Source: Actinoplanes derwentensis
GTDB taxonomy: Bacteria > Actinomycetota > Actinomycetes > Mycobacteriales > Micromonosporaceae
DNA length: 64,000 nt
Direction of reading: 5' to 3'
NCBI RefSeq assembly: GCF_900104725.1
Contig: NZ_LT629758.1
Span: forward strand, 9,572,001-9,636,000
Shown: piece after piece, positions 25,150 to 34,069 of the stretch
Numbering within the stretch: position 1 is the first letter of the stretch
Layout: each line of letters opens with the position of its first letter
The notes under the pieces: generated by a model
The model's database searches: none
Told to the model about the DNA's origin: nothing
Seen by the model: only the letters and a program-made list of their open reading frames with translations
Position numbers and translations under genes: made by a program

Positions 25150-26910
25150 ATGCGGTTCCTGCCCGTGCTGACAGTTCTGTCCCTGACCGCGGCGGGACTC
25201 GTGGTCACCTCCGCACCGGCACTCGCCGGTGACCGCCAGCCGACCGCCACCGGCTACGGCGGAGCTGTCGCCACGGTCGATCCCACCGCCACCGCGGTCG
25301 GGCTGGAGGTACTGCGCCGGGGCGGCAACGCCGTCGACGCGGCGATCGCGGCCGCCGCCACCCTGGGCGTGACCGAGCCGTTCTCGGCCGGGGTCGGCGG
25401 CGGCGGCTTCTTCGTCCACTACGACGCCCGGACCCGGAAGGTGTCCACCATCGACGGCCGGGAGACCGCGCCCGCCTCGGCCACCGAGCGGTACTTCATC
25501 GACCCCGCCGACGGCCTGCCCTACGACTTCAACGAGGCCCGGGTCAGCGGCCTGTCCACCGGCGTTCCCGGCACCGTCGCCACCTGGGAGTCGGCCCTGA
25601 ACAGGTGGGGCACCCGGTCGCTGGCGTCCGCGCTGCGGCCGGCCGCCGAGGTCGCCGATCGGGGTTTCGCGGTCGACGCCACCTTCCGCCAGCAGATCGC
25701 CGACATCCAGGGCGCGTTCGGCCGGTTCGAGTCGACGAAGGCGCTGTACCTGCCGGGTGGCGCACCGCCCGCGGTCGGCACGATCCAGCGCAACCCGGAC
25801 CTGGCGGCCACCTACCGGCTGATCGGCCGGAAGGGTACCGGCGTGTTCTACCGGGGTGCGGTCGCCGACGACATCGTCCGGACCGTCCAGCACCCGCCGC
25901 TCGCCGCCGAACCGGTCGGCACCTGGGCCTACCCGATCCGGCCGGGTGTGCTGACCCGGTCCGACCTGGCCGGTTACCGGCTGCGCCATCCCGCGCCGAC
26001 GAGGTCGGACTATCGGGGACTCACCGTCTACGGCATGTCCACGCCGTCCAGCGGCGGCACCGCGGTCGGCGAGGCCCTCAACATCATCGAGGCCGGGCAG
26101 CCGACACTGCACTACTACCTGGAGGCGTCGGCCCTCGCGTTCGCCGACCGGAACCGGTACGTGGGGGCGTACACCGCGAAGCCGGTCCTGAAGAAGTTGA
26201 TCTCCGATGACTGGGCGGAGCAGCGTGCCTGCACCATCAGTCCGACGACCGCCCTGGTCAAGCCGGTGCCGCCGGGTGACCTGACCGGCACCGGCTGCGC
26301 CACCGCCACGGCCGGTGCCAAGGTCGAAGAGGGGCAGAGCACCACCAACCTGACCGTCGCCGACAAGTGGGGCAACGTCGTCGAGTACACCTTCACCATC
26401 GAGGCCACCGGCGGCAACGCGATGGTGGTGCCCGGCCGTGGGTTCCTGCTCAACAACGAACTGACCGACTTCAACTTCGCCCCCACCCAGGGCACCGCAC
26501 CCGACCCCAACCTGCCCGGACCGGGCAAACGGCCGCGCAGCTCGATGTCTCCGACGATCGTGCTCAAGGACGGCAAGCCGTTCCTGGCCCTCGGCTCGCC
26601 CGGCGGCGCCACCATCATCACCACCGTGCTCCAAGTGCTGGTCAACCGGATCGACCTGGGGATGACCCTGCCCGAGGCACTTGCCGCGCCGCGCGGCTCG
26701 CAGCGCAACAGCGCCGGGATCCAGGCCGAACCGGCGTTCCGGACCCGGTACGGCCCGGACCTCACCCGGCTCGGGCACGCCTTCGCCGCCGACGTCGCGG
26801 AACTCGGCGCGGCCACCGCGATCGAATTCACCCGCGGCGGAGGCTTCATCGCCGTCGCCGAACCGGTTCGCCGTGGCGGTGGTGCGGCCGCGGTGGTGTC
26901 CCGGCGGTAA
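25150..26910 (+). CDS. ggt: Secreted gamma-glutamyltransferase
   Basis: The 586-residue precursor has a signal peptide ('FLPVLTVLSLTAAGLVVTSAPALA') and the Ggt Ntn-hydrolase fold: 'GGNAVDAAIAAAATLGVTEPFSAGVGGGGFFVHYDA' near the N-terminus and an autoprocessing site at 'STTNLTVAD' (T398 would be the new N-terminal nucleophile). The 'GKRPRSSMSPTIV' and 'LGSPGGATIIT' substrate loops follow. It hydrolyses or transfers gamma-glutamyl groups from glutathione-like peptides outside the cell. ATG 25150 has GGAGGG. It lies 69 bp behind the peptidase gene, so the pair may form a secreted peptide-scavenging unit. Confidence 0.93.
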   Translation: MRFLPVLTVLSLTAAGLVVTSAPALAGDRQPTATGYGGAVATVDPTATAVGLEVLRRGGNAVDAAIAAAATLGVTEPFSAGVGGGGFFVHYDARTRKVSTIDGRETAPASATERYFIDPADGLPYDFNEARVSGLSTGVPGTVATWESALNRWGTRSLASALRPAAEVADRGFAVDATFRQQIADIQGAFGRFESTKALYLPGGAPPAVGTIQRNPDLAATYRLIGRKGTGVFYRGAVADDIVRTVQHPPLAAEPVGTWAYPIRPGVLTRSDLAGYRLRHPAPTRSDYRGLTVYGMSTPSSGGTAVGEALNIIEAGQPTLHYYLEASALAFADRNRYVGAYTAKPVLKKLISDDWAEQRACTISPTTALVKPVPPGDLTGTGCATATAGAKVEEGQSTTNLTVADKWGNVVEYTFTIEATGGNAMVVPGRGFLLNNELTDFNFAPTQGTAPDPNLPGPGKRPRSSMSPTIVLKDGKPFLALGSPGGATIITTVLQVLVNRIDLGMTLPEALAAPRGSQRNSAGIQAEPAFRTRYGPDLTRLGHAFAADVAELGAATAIEFTRGGGFIAVAEPVRRGGGAAAVVSRR

Positions 26911-26922
26911 GCTTCCCGGTCG

Positions 26923-27498
26923 ATGAACGCACACGAGGGCGACCTGGACACCTTCGCGCTGGCCACCCGCCGGGTGATCCGCTTCAGCATGGGCTACCTG
27001 GTGGTCGCCCTGCTGACCACCGGGCTCACCCTGGCCGGGGTCCTGGCGCTGAAGTCCGGTGCCGCCGACCCGCTCTCGGTGGGCACCCGGGCCGGGTTCC
27101 TGCTCGGCGGGCTGGTCGCCGGCCTGGCGATCCTGGTCTGCGTCATCGGCCTGCTGGTCTCCACCGTCGTCTGGATCGTCAGCGCGCACAAGGTGACCCC
27201 GACCGGGCCGGGGGCGGTCGGTTACGGTGGCCTGTTACTCGCCGTGCTGTTGATGACTCTCGGTCACGTTCTCACCCTCCCCACCGCAGCGGCCGGCGCG
27301 ATGCAGATCGTCGCGTGGCTCGCTCTGGTCACCGGCGTGCTCCTGACCCGCTCCCGGATCCGGCGCCTGACCGGGCGCCCCGACCTGGGCGGCCGGCTCC
27401 GGCCGACAGTCACCAGCGACGACTGGGACGCCTCCAGGTGGGACCCGGAGGTGGCGCGCGAGATCGAGCGCCGCGGCCGCCCTACCGATCTTCGATAG
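26923..27498 (+). CDS. Four-helix integral membrane protein, unknown function
   Basis: The 191-residue protein has four hydrophobic segments (about residues 22-45, 60-88, 100-120, 124-142) and a polar C-terminal tail with 'DDWDASRWDPEVAREIERR', probably cytoplasmic. It starts 12 bp after the ggt stop and is likely in the same transcript. Its last 17 bases overlap the 3' end of the convergent histidine kinase gene. No transporter or enzyme motif is seen. Confidence 0.8.
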   Translation: MNAHEGDLDTFALATRRVIRFSMGYLVVALLTTGLTLAGVLALKSGAADPLSVGTRAGFLLGGLVAGLAILVCVIGLLVSTVVWIVSAHKVTPTGPGAVGYGGLLLAVLLMTLGHVLTLPTAAAGAMQIVAWLALVTGVLLTRSRIRRLTGRPDLGGRLRPTVTSDDWDASRWDPEVAREIERRGRPTDLR

Positions 27499-29548
27499 GC
27501 AGTCTGACCAGAACCGTCGTTCCCGAGTCGTCGCCGGTCAGCTCGATCGTGCCGTGGTGTTTGTCCACCACGGCACGGCTCAGGGTCAGGCCCAGGCCGC
27601 TGCCCGGCAGGATCCGGTCGTTGCCGCGCGCCGTCCGGAAATGACCGGTGAACAGGTGCTCCCGCTCGGCGCGGGGCACGTCCGAGGCGGCGTCCGAGAC
27701 GGCCAGCTCGGCGAACCGGCCGGCGACACGTAGCGTCACCATCACGTGCCCGCCGTCCGGGCTGAACCGGACCGCGCTGCCCAGCAGGTTCTCCACGATG
27801 TGCCGCAGCCGGGCCCGGTCACCCGGCACGATCAGCTCGGCCGGAAGCTCGGCGTCGATCTCCACCGGGACCCCGTCGAGCGCGGTCCGCGCCCGTTGGA
27901 CCACCTCACGGACCACGGCGGACAGATCCATCGGCGTACGCCGTACCTCAGTATGCCCCGCATCCAGCGCCGACAGCTCCAGCAACTCGTTGATGATCTC
28001 CCGCAGCGAGCTGGTGTTCCGGTCGATCACCTCGATCAGTCGCGGCCCGTCCTTGACCAGCGTCACCTCGTCGGCTTCCCGCAGCAGTTCGGTGTAGGCG
28101 CTGATCGACGTCAACGGGGTGCGCAGCTCGTGCCCGATCAGTGCCAGGTACTCGTCCTTGCTCCGGGTCAGCTGCCGTTTCAGGTCCTCCACCCGGCGCC
28201 GCTCCACGAACTGCCCCAGATGCGCGGCGATCCCGGACATCAGCGCGACCAGCTCGTCCTCCGGATCCTCGATCGAATCCGCGAACACCGTCAGCACCCC
28301 GATCGTGCCCGCCCCGTCGTGCACCGGGATCGCCAGCGCCGTGTGCAGCCGGTCCGCCGACGTGTCCGGCGAGATCAGGCTCTGCGGGCGGCCCACGTCG
28401 CGGATCCACAGCGGCTTGTCCACCTGCCAGGAACGCCCGGCCAGGCCCTGTCCGTACGCCAGCCGCTCCGGCACCGGAATCCCGGACGGCCAGCCCGGCG
28501 CGCTCCAGCGGGCCACCGCTTCGATCGTCTGCTCGTCCACCGTCCACAACTCGGCGTGCACCCAGTTCAATGTGGTGACCACCGCCTCCAGCACCCGCGG
28601 GCCGGCCGCCTCGATGGTCGGCGCCGCAGCCAGCGCCGTCGTCACCGCCAGCTCACAACTGCGGAACCGTTCCGCCCGCCGCTGCCGGGTCACGTCCTGC
28701 AGCGCCTGCACCGCACCCACCACCCGGCCGTCCAGCCCGTGGATCGGTTGCGCGTCCATCAGGAAATGCCGGGTCCGCCGCCCCTGACTCGCCGAGATCG
28801 GCACGTCCCGCACCCGTTCCCCGCGCAGCGCCCGGAACAGGCCCAGCTCGTCGCGGTCCAACGGCGTCCCGGAGACATCCGACAGCCCCCGCACGTCACC
28901 GACCGGGGAGTCACCCCAGAGCCGCCGCATCCGCTCGTTGACGAACACCACCCGGCCGGCCGCGTCACAGGCCGAGACCCCGTCGTGCAGGCTGTCCAGC
29001 ACCGCGTCCAGGAAACGGTGCTGCTGCTCCAGCTCGTACCGGGCCAGTTGCTCGCCGATCAGCAGCGTCGCCACGTCGGCGGCCTCGGCCACCGCGGCCA
29101 CCTGTGCCGCGGTCCACTCCCGCGGCCGGTGGTCGTAAGCGCAGCACACTCCGAGGACCATGCCCATCCGGTCGTGCACCGGATGGCCAAGGTAGGCGCC
29201 GACCTCGTCCGGAACACGGTCGTCGGTACTGGCGTCGGACACCACCAGGGGCGCGCCGGTACGCATCACGACACTGCCGAGCCGGGTGATCTCCGCCCAA
29301 TCGCCCCAGTTTCCGTACAGCCGCAGTTCGTCGCCCTCGGCGAACTGGATGCAGGCGTTCGCCGCGCCCGCCGACCGGGCCGCCAGCGCCGCCAGTTGGT
29401 CGGCGGAGCCGCTGGTCAGGGCGCCGTGATGCAGTTCCGCACCGAGAAAGGCCGGGGTGGCGGCAGTCGGGGGTTCCGGGGACAGCGGGCCGATGATCCA
29501 GCCGTACCCGTCGTCGGCCCGCGGTGCTTCCCGCCCGTCCAACCGCAT
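27482..29548 (-). CDS. GAF-PAS-GAF sensor histidine kinase with degenerate ATP-binding boxes
   Basis: The 688-residue protein starts at ATG 29548 behind GGAGGT. It has a GAF domain (about 45-185), a PAS domain (about 195-310, 'RFLDAVLDSLHDGVSACDAAGRVVFVNERMRRLWG'), a second GAF (about 325-460), a HisKA dimerisation helix with 'LIGHELRTPL' (H473) and a HATPase_c domain. There are no membrane segments, so it is cytosolic. In the N-box, the usual Asn of LLSNAV is Ser (LLGSAV, S591). The G1 box DxGxG reads DAASD, while G2 'GSGLGLTLSRAVV' is intact. It may have weak or no kinase activity. No response regulator is adjacent. Confidence 0.9.
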   Translation of the reverse strand: MRLDGREAPRADDGYGWIIGPLSPEPPTAATPAFLGAELHHGALTSGSADQLAALAARSAGAANACIQFAEGDELRLYGNWGDWAEITRLGSVVMRTGAPLVVSDASTDDRVPDEVGAYLGHPVHDRMGMVLGVCCAYDHRPREWTAAQVAAVAEAADVATLLIGEQLARYELEQQHRFLDAVLDSLHDGVSACDAAGRVVFVNERMRRLWGDSPVGDVRGLSDVSGTPLDRDELGLFRALRGERVRDVPISASQGRRTRHFLMDAQPIHGLDGRVVGAVQALQDVTRQRRAERFRSCELAVTTALAAAPTIEAAGPRVLEAVVTTLNWVHAELWTVDEQTIEAVARWSAPGWPSGIPVPERLAYGQGLAGRSWQVDKPLWIRDVGRPQSLISPDTSADRLHTALAIPVHDGAGTIGVLTVFADSIEDPEDELVALMSGIAAHLGQFVERRRVEDLKRQLTRSKDEYLALIGHELRTPLTSISAYTELLREADEVTLVKDGPRLIEVIDRNTSSLREIINELLELSALDAGHTEVRRTPMDLSAVVREVVQRARTALDGVPVEIDAELPAELIVPGDRARLRHIVENLLGSAVRFSPDGGHVMVTLRVAGRFAELAVSDAASDVPRAEREHLFTGHFRTARGNDRILPGSGLGLTLSRAVVDKHHGTIELTGDDSGTTVLVRLPIEDR

Positions 29549-29634
29549 CTCCGACCTCCCGTAGCCGCACGTCTCACAACCTGAGTGTCGGCCGATCCGG
29601 CGCGGGACTTCGGGGTCCTCGGGGATTCGCCGGG

Positions 29635-30306
29635 TCAGATCCGGGCGTACCGCAGATCGGTGATCGGGCGGCCCGCGTCCGACCCGCGCCGTTCGAACTT
29701 CGTCTCCGGCCGGTCGCCCTTCGACTCCGGCAGCCGCCGCAAACCCGGATCGGCGTCCAGGGTCTCGGCCATGGCCAGCGCGTACTCCGGCCAGTCGGTG
29801 GCACAGTGCAGCACCCCGCCCGGGCGCAGCCGCTCCCGGAACACCGCCACGTTCGCCGGCTGGATGAGCCGGCGCTTGTGATGACGCGCCTTCGGCCACG
29901 GATCGGGGAAGAAGACGTGCACCGCGTCCAGACTCCCCGGCGCGAGGCGGTGCACCAGATGCATGGCGTCGCCGAGTGCCACCCGGACGTTGGTCAGCCC
30001 CTGCTCGCCGGCGAGTGCCAGCAGGTTCCCGATGCCCGGGGTGTGCACCTCGACACCGAGATAGCCCCGGCCGGGATCCGACGCCGCCATCGCCGCGGTG
30101 GCGTCACCCATGCCGAAACCGATTTCCAGAACCACCGGCGCGGTACGGCCGAACAACACGTCCAGATCCAGCGGCGTACGGTCGCCGTCCGGTGAATCCA
30201 GCCCGAACAGCGGCCACAACTCCGTGTGTGCGTCGGCGTGCCGGCTGCTCATCCGGCCACGGCGTGGGTGAAAGGTGCGAATCGGGCGGTTCTCTGGCTC
30301 ACTCAT
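29635..30306 (-). CDS. trmB: tRNA (guanine-N7-)-methyltransferase
   Basis: The 223-residue protein matches TrmB: 'VVLEIGFGMGDATAAMA' (SAM-binding motif I), 'YLGVEVHTPGIGNLL', 'VFFPDPWPKARHHKRRLIQP' (the family signature) and a C-terminal 'TKFERRG'. It methylates G46 in the variable loop of tRNAs. It is the upstream neighbour of the histidine kinase gene on the same strand, with an 86-bp gap. The beta-propeller gene upstream ends 17 bp before its start, so cotranscription with that gene is possible. Confidence 0.96.
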   Translation of the reverse strand: MSEPENRPIRTFHPRRGRMSSRHADAHTELWPLFGLDSPDGDRTPLDLDVLFGRTAPVVLEIGFGMGDATAAMAASDPGRGYLGVEVHTPGIGNLLALAGEQGLTNVRVALGDAMHLVHRLAPGSLDAVHVFFPDPWPKARHHKRRLIQPANVAVFRERLRPGGVLHCATDWPEYALAMAETLDADPGLRRLPESKGDRPETKFERRGSDAGRPITDLRYARI

Positions 30307-30323
30307 GGCGGGCCAACCCTAAT

Positions 30324-31298
30324 TTACCGCCGTACGGGCTGAACGCTCGGCTGCGACCCCGAGCGGAACAGGACGCGGGTGCCGGTCGCCAGGCCGAGCA
30401 CCGTCACCCAGGACCGGCCACTGTTCTGGCTGGTGATGACCGCCCGGGACGCGTCCACGTAAGCGAGCTCCCGGTCCATCGCACTGCCCAGGATCCGCTT
30501 CGCGCCGGTGGCCGTGTCGTACTCCACCAGATGCACCGGCTTGCTCTCCGCCGCGGTCTCGCCCTCCTGGAACGCGGTCCACGACAGTTTCGCCCCGTCC
30601 GAACGCCAACTCGGCACCACGGCGAAACCACGGTTCTGCAAGCTACCGCCACCGTAGGCGGCCACCGTCTTCTCCGACCCGTCCGCGAGAGTCCCGACCG
30701 AGAGGCAGGCGTCGTACGTCGACTCGCAGTCCCCGCCCCGGAACGCCAGCCGCCGCCCGTCCGGGGACCAGGCCACCGCGTCATCGGTGGCGAGACGCTC
30801 GTTCAGTGGCGCCGGGACACCCCGGCCGGCCGGAACCGCCGCGGCCTCCTCCGGCAGTTCCTCCCCCCGGCAGTCCCGGGGGAACAGCACCTCCGGAACA
30901 GCGGTCTTCGTGGCGGCCGTCGCGATGCGGTAGACGCCCGGACCACCGGTGCAGGACAGTGACGCGAACGCCAGCCACTTCCCGTCCGGCGACCAGGACG
31001 GCCCGGCCGCCGCACGAGCGCTGAGCTGTCGTGCGGCGGTGCCGTCCGACCGCATCGTCCAGAGCCGTCCGTTCTTCAGGAACGCGAGCTGCCGCCCGTC
31101 CGGTGACCAGCGCGGACGGGCATGCCCGCTGCCGGTGGTCAGGCGCTTCTCGCCGGTTCCCTGACTGACGTAGACGTCGCCGTTACGCACATAGGCCACC
31201 ACGCTCGGCAGCTCACCCGGCGCCGCGTACGCCACCTCCGCCGCCCCCACCGCGACCGTGAGAGTCACGCCTACCGCCACCAGACCGGTCTTCCACAT
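30324..31298 (-). CDS. Secreted TolB-like beta-propeller protein
   Basis: The 324-residue product has a signal peptide ('WKTGLVAVGVTLTVAVGAAEVAYAA'). It contains repeated PD40/WD40-like blades, each with a 'WSPDGxxLAF' pattern ('RPRWSPDGRQLAFLKNG', 'GPSWSPDGKWLAFAS', 'VAWSPDGRRLAFRGG', 'PSWRSDGAKLSWT'). Two Cys pairs suggest an extracellular, disulphide-stabilised fold. Such propellers bind proteins or ligands; no catalytic residues are evident. It sits 17 bp upstream of trmB. Confidence 0.85.
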   Translation of the reverse strand: MWKTGLVAVGVTLTVAVGAAEVAYAAPGELPSVVAYVRNGDVYVSQGTGEKRLTTGSGHARPRWSPDGRQLAFLKNGRLWTMRSDGTAARQLSARAAAGPSWSPDGKWLAFASLSCTGGPGVYRIATAATKTAVPEVLFPRDCRGEELPEEAAAVPAGRGVPAPLNERLATDDAVAWSPDGRRLAFRGGDCESTYDACLSVGTLADGSEKTVAAYGGGSLQNRGFAVVPSWRSDGAKLSWTAFQEGETAAESKPVHLVEYDTATGAKRILGSAMDRELAYVDASRAVITSQNSGRSWVTVLGLATGTRVLFRSGSQPSVQPVRR

Positions 31299-31408
31299 GG
31301 CCGAACGCCCCCCGATGTCCTGCCCAGCACCTCTACATCTGGAGCAATCGTCGCAACCGTCCCGCCCCTAAGCCGTTCCCGCGCCGATACCAAGAAAAAT
31401 CAGCCCGA

Positions 31409-32344
31409 TCAGGTGGTTCCCGAATCCTCTCGTCGTGCGCCGTCGGCGTTCAGGTAGAGCGCCGCCACCGCGCCCAGCAGCAGAAGCCCGCCACAGATCG
31501 TCGCCACGCCCAGCGGCTCGTCGATCAGCAGAACCGCGAGCAGGGCGGCGGTCAGCGGTTCAAGCAGAGTGACGACCACCGCGACACTTCCCGAAAGGTG
31601 CCGCAGACCCGAGTAGAACAGGGCGTACGCCAGCGCGGTCGTGATCGCCCCCGCGTAGATCAGCAGGGCGACCGGGCCTGCGCTCGGTGTGAAGGCCAGC
31701 CCTTCGACCGCGGCGACCGGCAGGATCGCGACCGCGCCGATGACACACGACAACGTGGTCAAGGTCAGCGGCTCCACACCCTGGGTGGTGTGCCGGCTGA
31801 CCGCGGTGGAGACGGCGTAGACGATGCCGGAACCGATCGCGGCGACCAGCCCGAGTCCGGCGGTGGTGGCCGTACCCGGTTCGGAAGTGGCGCCGCCGAT
31901 CAGGATCAGGCCGCCGATCGCCGCCGCCGACGCGACAAGCGTGGCGGTGCCGGGCCGCTGCCGGCTGCGCAGGCTCTCCCAGGCGCTCAGCAGCACCGGC
32001 GCGATGCCGAGACTGACGACGGTGGCCACGCTGACCCCGCCCAGACGTACCGCGATGAAGTAAAGCCCCTGGTAGGAAGCGAGACCGACCCCCGTGGCGA
32101 TCACCCCGGCGGGCGCGGCCCGGAACGCGGCCAGGATCCGCCGTCGCGCCGGAAACCCGATGGCCAGCAGAACGACCGCCGCGACGGCGAGCCGGTAGAA
32201 GCCGATCGCCAGAGCACCGAGCCCGGTGCGCTCGGCGACGACCTGGACTACGACGCCGGTGGTGCCCCAGAGGATTCCGGTGGCCGAGACCTGCAAAAGG
32301 CTCAGCCGGGCCCGGTGGACAGTATTGAGGTACGAGGTGAACAT
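31409..32344 (-). CDS. EamA-family (drug/metabolite) exporter
   Basis: The 311-residue protein has ten predicted membrane helices in two EamA repeats. The first begins 'LLQVSATGILWGTTGVVVQV'; the second contains 'GLGLVAAIGSGIVYAVSTAVSRH' and ends 'LLEPLTAALLAVLLIDEPLG', a typical EamA signature. Family members export amino acids or other metabolites. A structured leader of about 140 nt with mutually exclusive hairpins, one covering the ribosome binding site, precedes it. This suggests that translation responds to a ligand or to the translation state. Confidence 0.92.
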   Translation of the reverse strand: MFTSYLNTVHRARLSLLQVSATGILWGTTGVVVQVVAERTGLGALAIGFYRLAVAAVVLLAIGFPARRRILAAFRAAPAGVIATGVGLASYQGLYFIAVRLGGVSVATVVSLGIAPVLLSAWESLRSRQRPGTATLVASAAAIGGLILIGGATSEPGTATTAGLGLVAAIGSGIVYAVSTAVSRHTTQGVEPLTLTTLSCVIGAVAILPVAAVEGLAFTPSAGPVALLIYAGAITTALAYALFYSGLRHLSGSVAVVVTLLEPLTAALLAVLLIDEPLGVATICGGLLLLGAVAALYLNADGARREDSGTT

Positions 32345-32482
32345 GCGCGCTCCGATGAGGAAGTGAGTCGTCGACGACCGTCGGCGGAGCGCGTGGAACC
32401 GCCGATCAGACGGCGCCTGATCGGCTCGGAAACGCTCCGCTCAGGAGCGCGGCGGAGAAAGCACGCCGGAATACCGACTCAC
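32345..32482 (-). promoter_or_regulatory. Structured mRNA leader of the EamA exporter, candidate riboswitch/attenuator
   Basis: On the minus strand the leader holds four pairing elements. They are a 6-bp hairpin (32433-32449, GGAGCG/CGCTCC), a perfect 9-bp hairpin (32401-32425, GCCGATCAG/CTGATCGGC), and a 9-bp pairing between 32385-32393 and 32346-32354 (CGCGCTCCG/CGGAGCGCG). The last of these covers the region just before the start codon. The CGGAGCG arm of the first hairpin can instead pair with the CGCTCCG of 32385-32393, freeing the start. This alternative-pairing layout is typical of attenuators and riboswitches. No known class was recognised. Confidence 0.55.
32441..32482 (-). CDS. Candidate 13-residue leader peptide
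   Basis: GTG 32482 opens MSRYSGVLSPPRS and stops at TGA 32441-32443, which falls in the loop of the first leader hairpin. A GGGTGGA stretch lies upstream as a possible ribosome binding site. The stop position and a Pro-Pro-Arg-Ser end would suit ribosome-stalling control of the downstream hairpins. The peptide is too short to support on its own. Confidence 0.3.
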   Translation of the reverse strand: MSRYSGVLSPPRS

Positions 32483-32502
32483 ACCGTCCACCCTATCCGC
32501 CC

Positions 32503-33546
32503 TCACGTCGGTGGGCCTTTTGCCGTCGCGGTCCTGGTGAACCTGCCGGCCAGGTGCGCGAAGGCGTCGGTCAGCTCACCGGGGCCGACGACCTCGATGT
32601 CGGCGTCGAAACGGGCGATGGCGGCGGCGAGGCTGGGCCACGACCAGGATCCGAGGGTGAGACGACAACGACCGGAACCGGCGTCCTCGACGACACCTTC
32701 ACGGGTGTAGAGAGCGACCGCGGCGGCGGGCCGGTCCAGGATCACCGTGCCCTGACAGGGCCAGCCGCCACCGTCACTGCCCCCTTCGCCATTGCCGCTG
32801 GAACCCCGAAACTTCCCGATGATGTACGAGGCGACGTCGTCACCGGGAAGCGCGCGCGGCGTGAACCGCGGCCCGTTGGGGGTACGCAGAGCGATCCGGT
32901 CCACGCGGAAGGTGCGCCAGGCGGCCCGGTCGAGATCCCACGCGACCAGATACCAGCGCCCGTCCCAGGTGACGACGTGATGCGGTTCGACCCGGCGCGG
33001 CGCCCGGTCCACCGCCGGCGCCCGATCCGCAGCCGGGGCGTGCCGGTCGGTGGCCGGGGAGTCGTAGTCGAACCGCAGGATCTCGCGGGCGTGGACGGCG
33101 GCGCTGATCGCCAGAAGCACGTCGCCGTCGACCGGTGCGGCCGAGCGGGTGGTGGGCCGCTCGACGGCGGTGACTTGCAGCGCCTCGACGCGGCGCCGTA
33201 GCCGGGCCGGCATGACCTGCCGGATCGTGTTCAGCGCCCGCGCGGCGGCATCCGCCAGGCCGTCGCCCGAGGAGGTGGCCGCCACCTGCAGGGCGATGGT
33301 CAAGGCGACAGCTTGCTCGTCGTCGAACAGCAGCGGCGGCAGTTCGGTCCCGGCACTGAGCCGGTAGCCGCCGTCCGGCCCTTTGACCGCGGCGATGGGA
33401 TAGCCGAGCTCGCGGAGCCGGTCGACGTCACGGCGCACGGTACGCAGGCTGATGTCGAGCCGGTCGGCCAGCAGCGTCCCCGGCCAGTCCCGGCGGGCCT
33501 GCAACAACGACAACAGCGCCAGCAGTCGGGCGGAGGTCTTCGGCAT
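32503..33546 (-). CDS. WYL-domain transcriptional regulator (HTH_11 + WYL)
   Basis: The 347-residue protein has an N-terminal winged helix ('ARLLALLSLLQARRDWPGTLLADRLDISLRTVRRDVDRLRELGYPIAAVKGPDGGYRL'). A WYL domain with 'EPHHVVTWDGRWYLVAWDLDRAAWRTFRVDRI' (about 200-235) and a C-terminal WCX region follow. An Ala/Asp/Arg repeat ('DRHAPAADRAPAVDRAPRR') and a Gly/Ser loop interrupt the WYL part. ATG 33546 lies 18 bp from a palindrome (33564-33592) shared with the divergent DUF1761 gene. WYL proteins sense ligands such as nucleic acids, and this one probably controls both flanking units. Confidence 0.9.
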   Translation of the reverse strand: MPKTSARLLALLSLLQARRDWPGTLLADRLDISLRTVRRDVDRLRELGYPIAAVKGPDGGYRLSAGTELPPLLFDDEQAVALTIALQVAATSSGDGLADAAARALNTIRQVMPARLRRRVEALQVTAVERPTTRSAAPVDGDVLLAISAAVHAREILRFDYDSPATDRHAPAADRAPAVDRAPRRVEPHHVVTWDGRWYLVAWDLDRAAWRTFRVDRIALRTPNGPRFTPRALPGDDVASYIIGKFRGSSGNGEGGSDGGGWPCQGTVILDRPAAAVALYTREGVVEDAGSGRCRLTLGSWSWPSLAAAIARFDADIEVVGPGELTDAFAHLAGRFTRTATAKGPPT

Positions 33547-33563
33547 GACTCCGATTCTCCCCA

Positions 33564-33592
33564 CAGTAGGTGTCACATCCTGGCACCTACTG
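33564..33592. promoter_or_regulatory. Palindromic operator between the WYL regulator and DUF1761 genes
   Basis: CAGTAGGTGTC and GGCACCTACTG form an 11-bp inverted repeat with one mismatch around a 7-nt centre. It sits 18 bp upstream of the regulator start and 64 bp upstream of the divergent gene, the expected position of an autoregulatory site. Confidence 0.7.
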
Positions 33593-33655
33593 CTGCGAAT
33601 CTCGATCTCGAGCCGGACGACGACGGCCATCCCCGCGATCTACGGAGTCAACAGC

Positions 33656-34069
33656 ATGTTCGATGTTCTGGGCGATCTGAACTGGATCGGAATCCTGGCC
33701 GGTTTCGTGGCCTTCACGGTGCTCGGCGGAGTCTGGTTCGCGGTGCTGTTCCCCAGGGCGTACAACCGCTCTCTCGGCCGCGCCGCCGACGCCAAGCCCC
33801 AGGCGTCGGCGCTGTTCTACGCCGGCCCGGCGACCACGTCTCTGATCATCACGATCACGAGCGCGATCCTGATGTCCGCGCTGGACATCGACACGTACAG
33901 CGACGCCTTGCTCTTCGGTTTGATCGTCGGCCTCGGCTACCTGACGGCCAACACCGTGAACATCGCCATCAACCCGAACTTCCCGCGCCCTCTGTTCTAC
34001 GCGGCGATCTCCGGCGGCTACAACATCCTCGGCAGCCTGCTCGTCAGCACCATCCTGCTGGCCATCTGA
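33656..34069 (+). CDS. DUF1761 four-helix membrane protein
   Basis: The 137-residue protein has four hydrophobic segments and DUF1761 features: N-terminal 'NWIGILAGFVAFTVLGGVWFAVLFPRAYNRSLGR', then 'TTSLIITITSAILMSAL' and 'LLFGLIVGLGYLTANTVNIAINPNFPRPLFY'. Its function is unknown. It is divergent from the WYL regulator across the palindrome at 33564-33592, and WYL-type regulators often neighbour DUF1761 genes in actinobacteria. The VOC gene follows 210 bp later on the same strand. Confidence 0.85.
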   Translation: MFDVLGDLNWIGILAGFVAFTVLGGVWFAVLFPRAYNRSLGRAADAKPQASALFYAGPATTSLIITITSAILMSALDIDTYSDALLFGLIVGLGYLTANTVNIAINPNFPRPLFYAAISGGYNILGSLLVSTILLAI

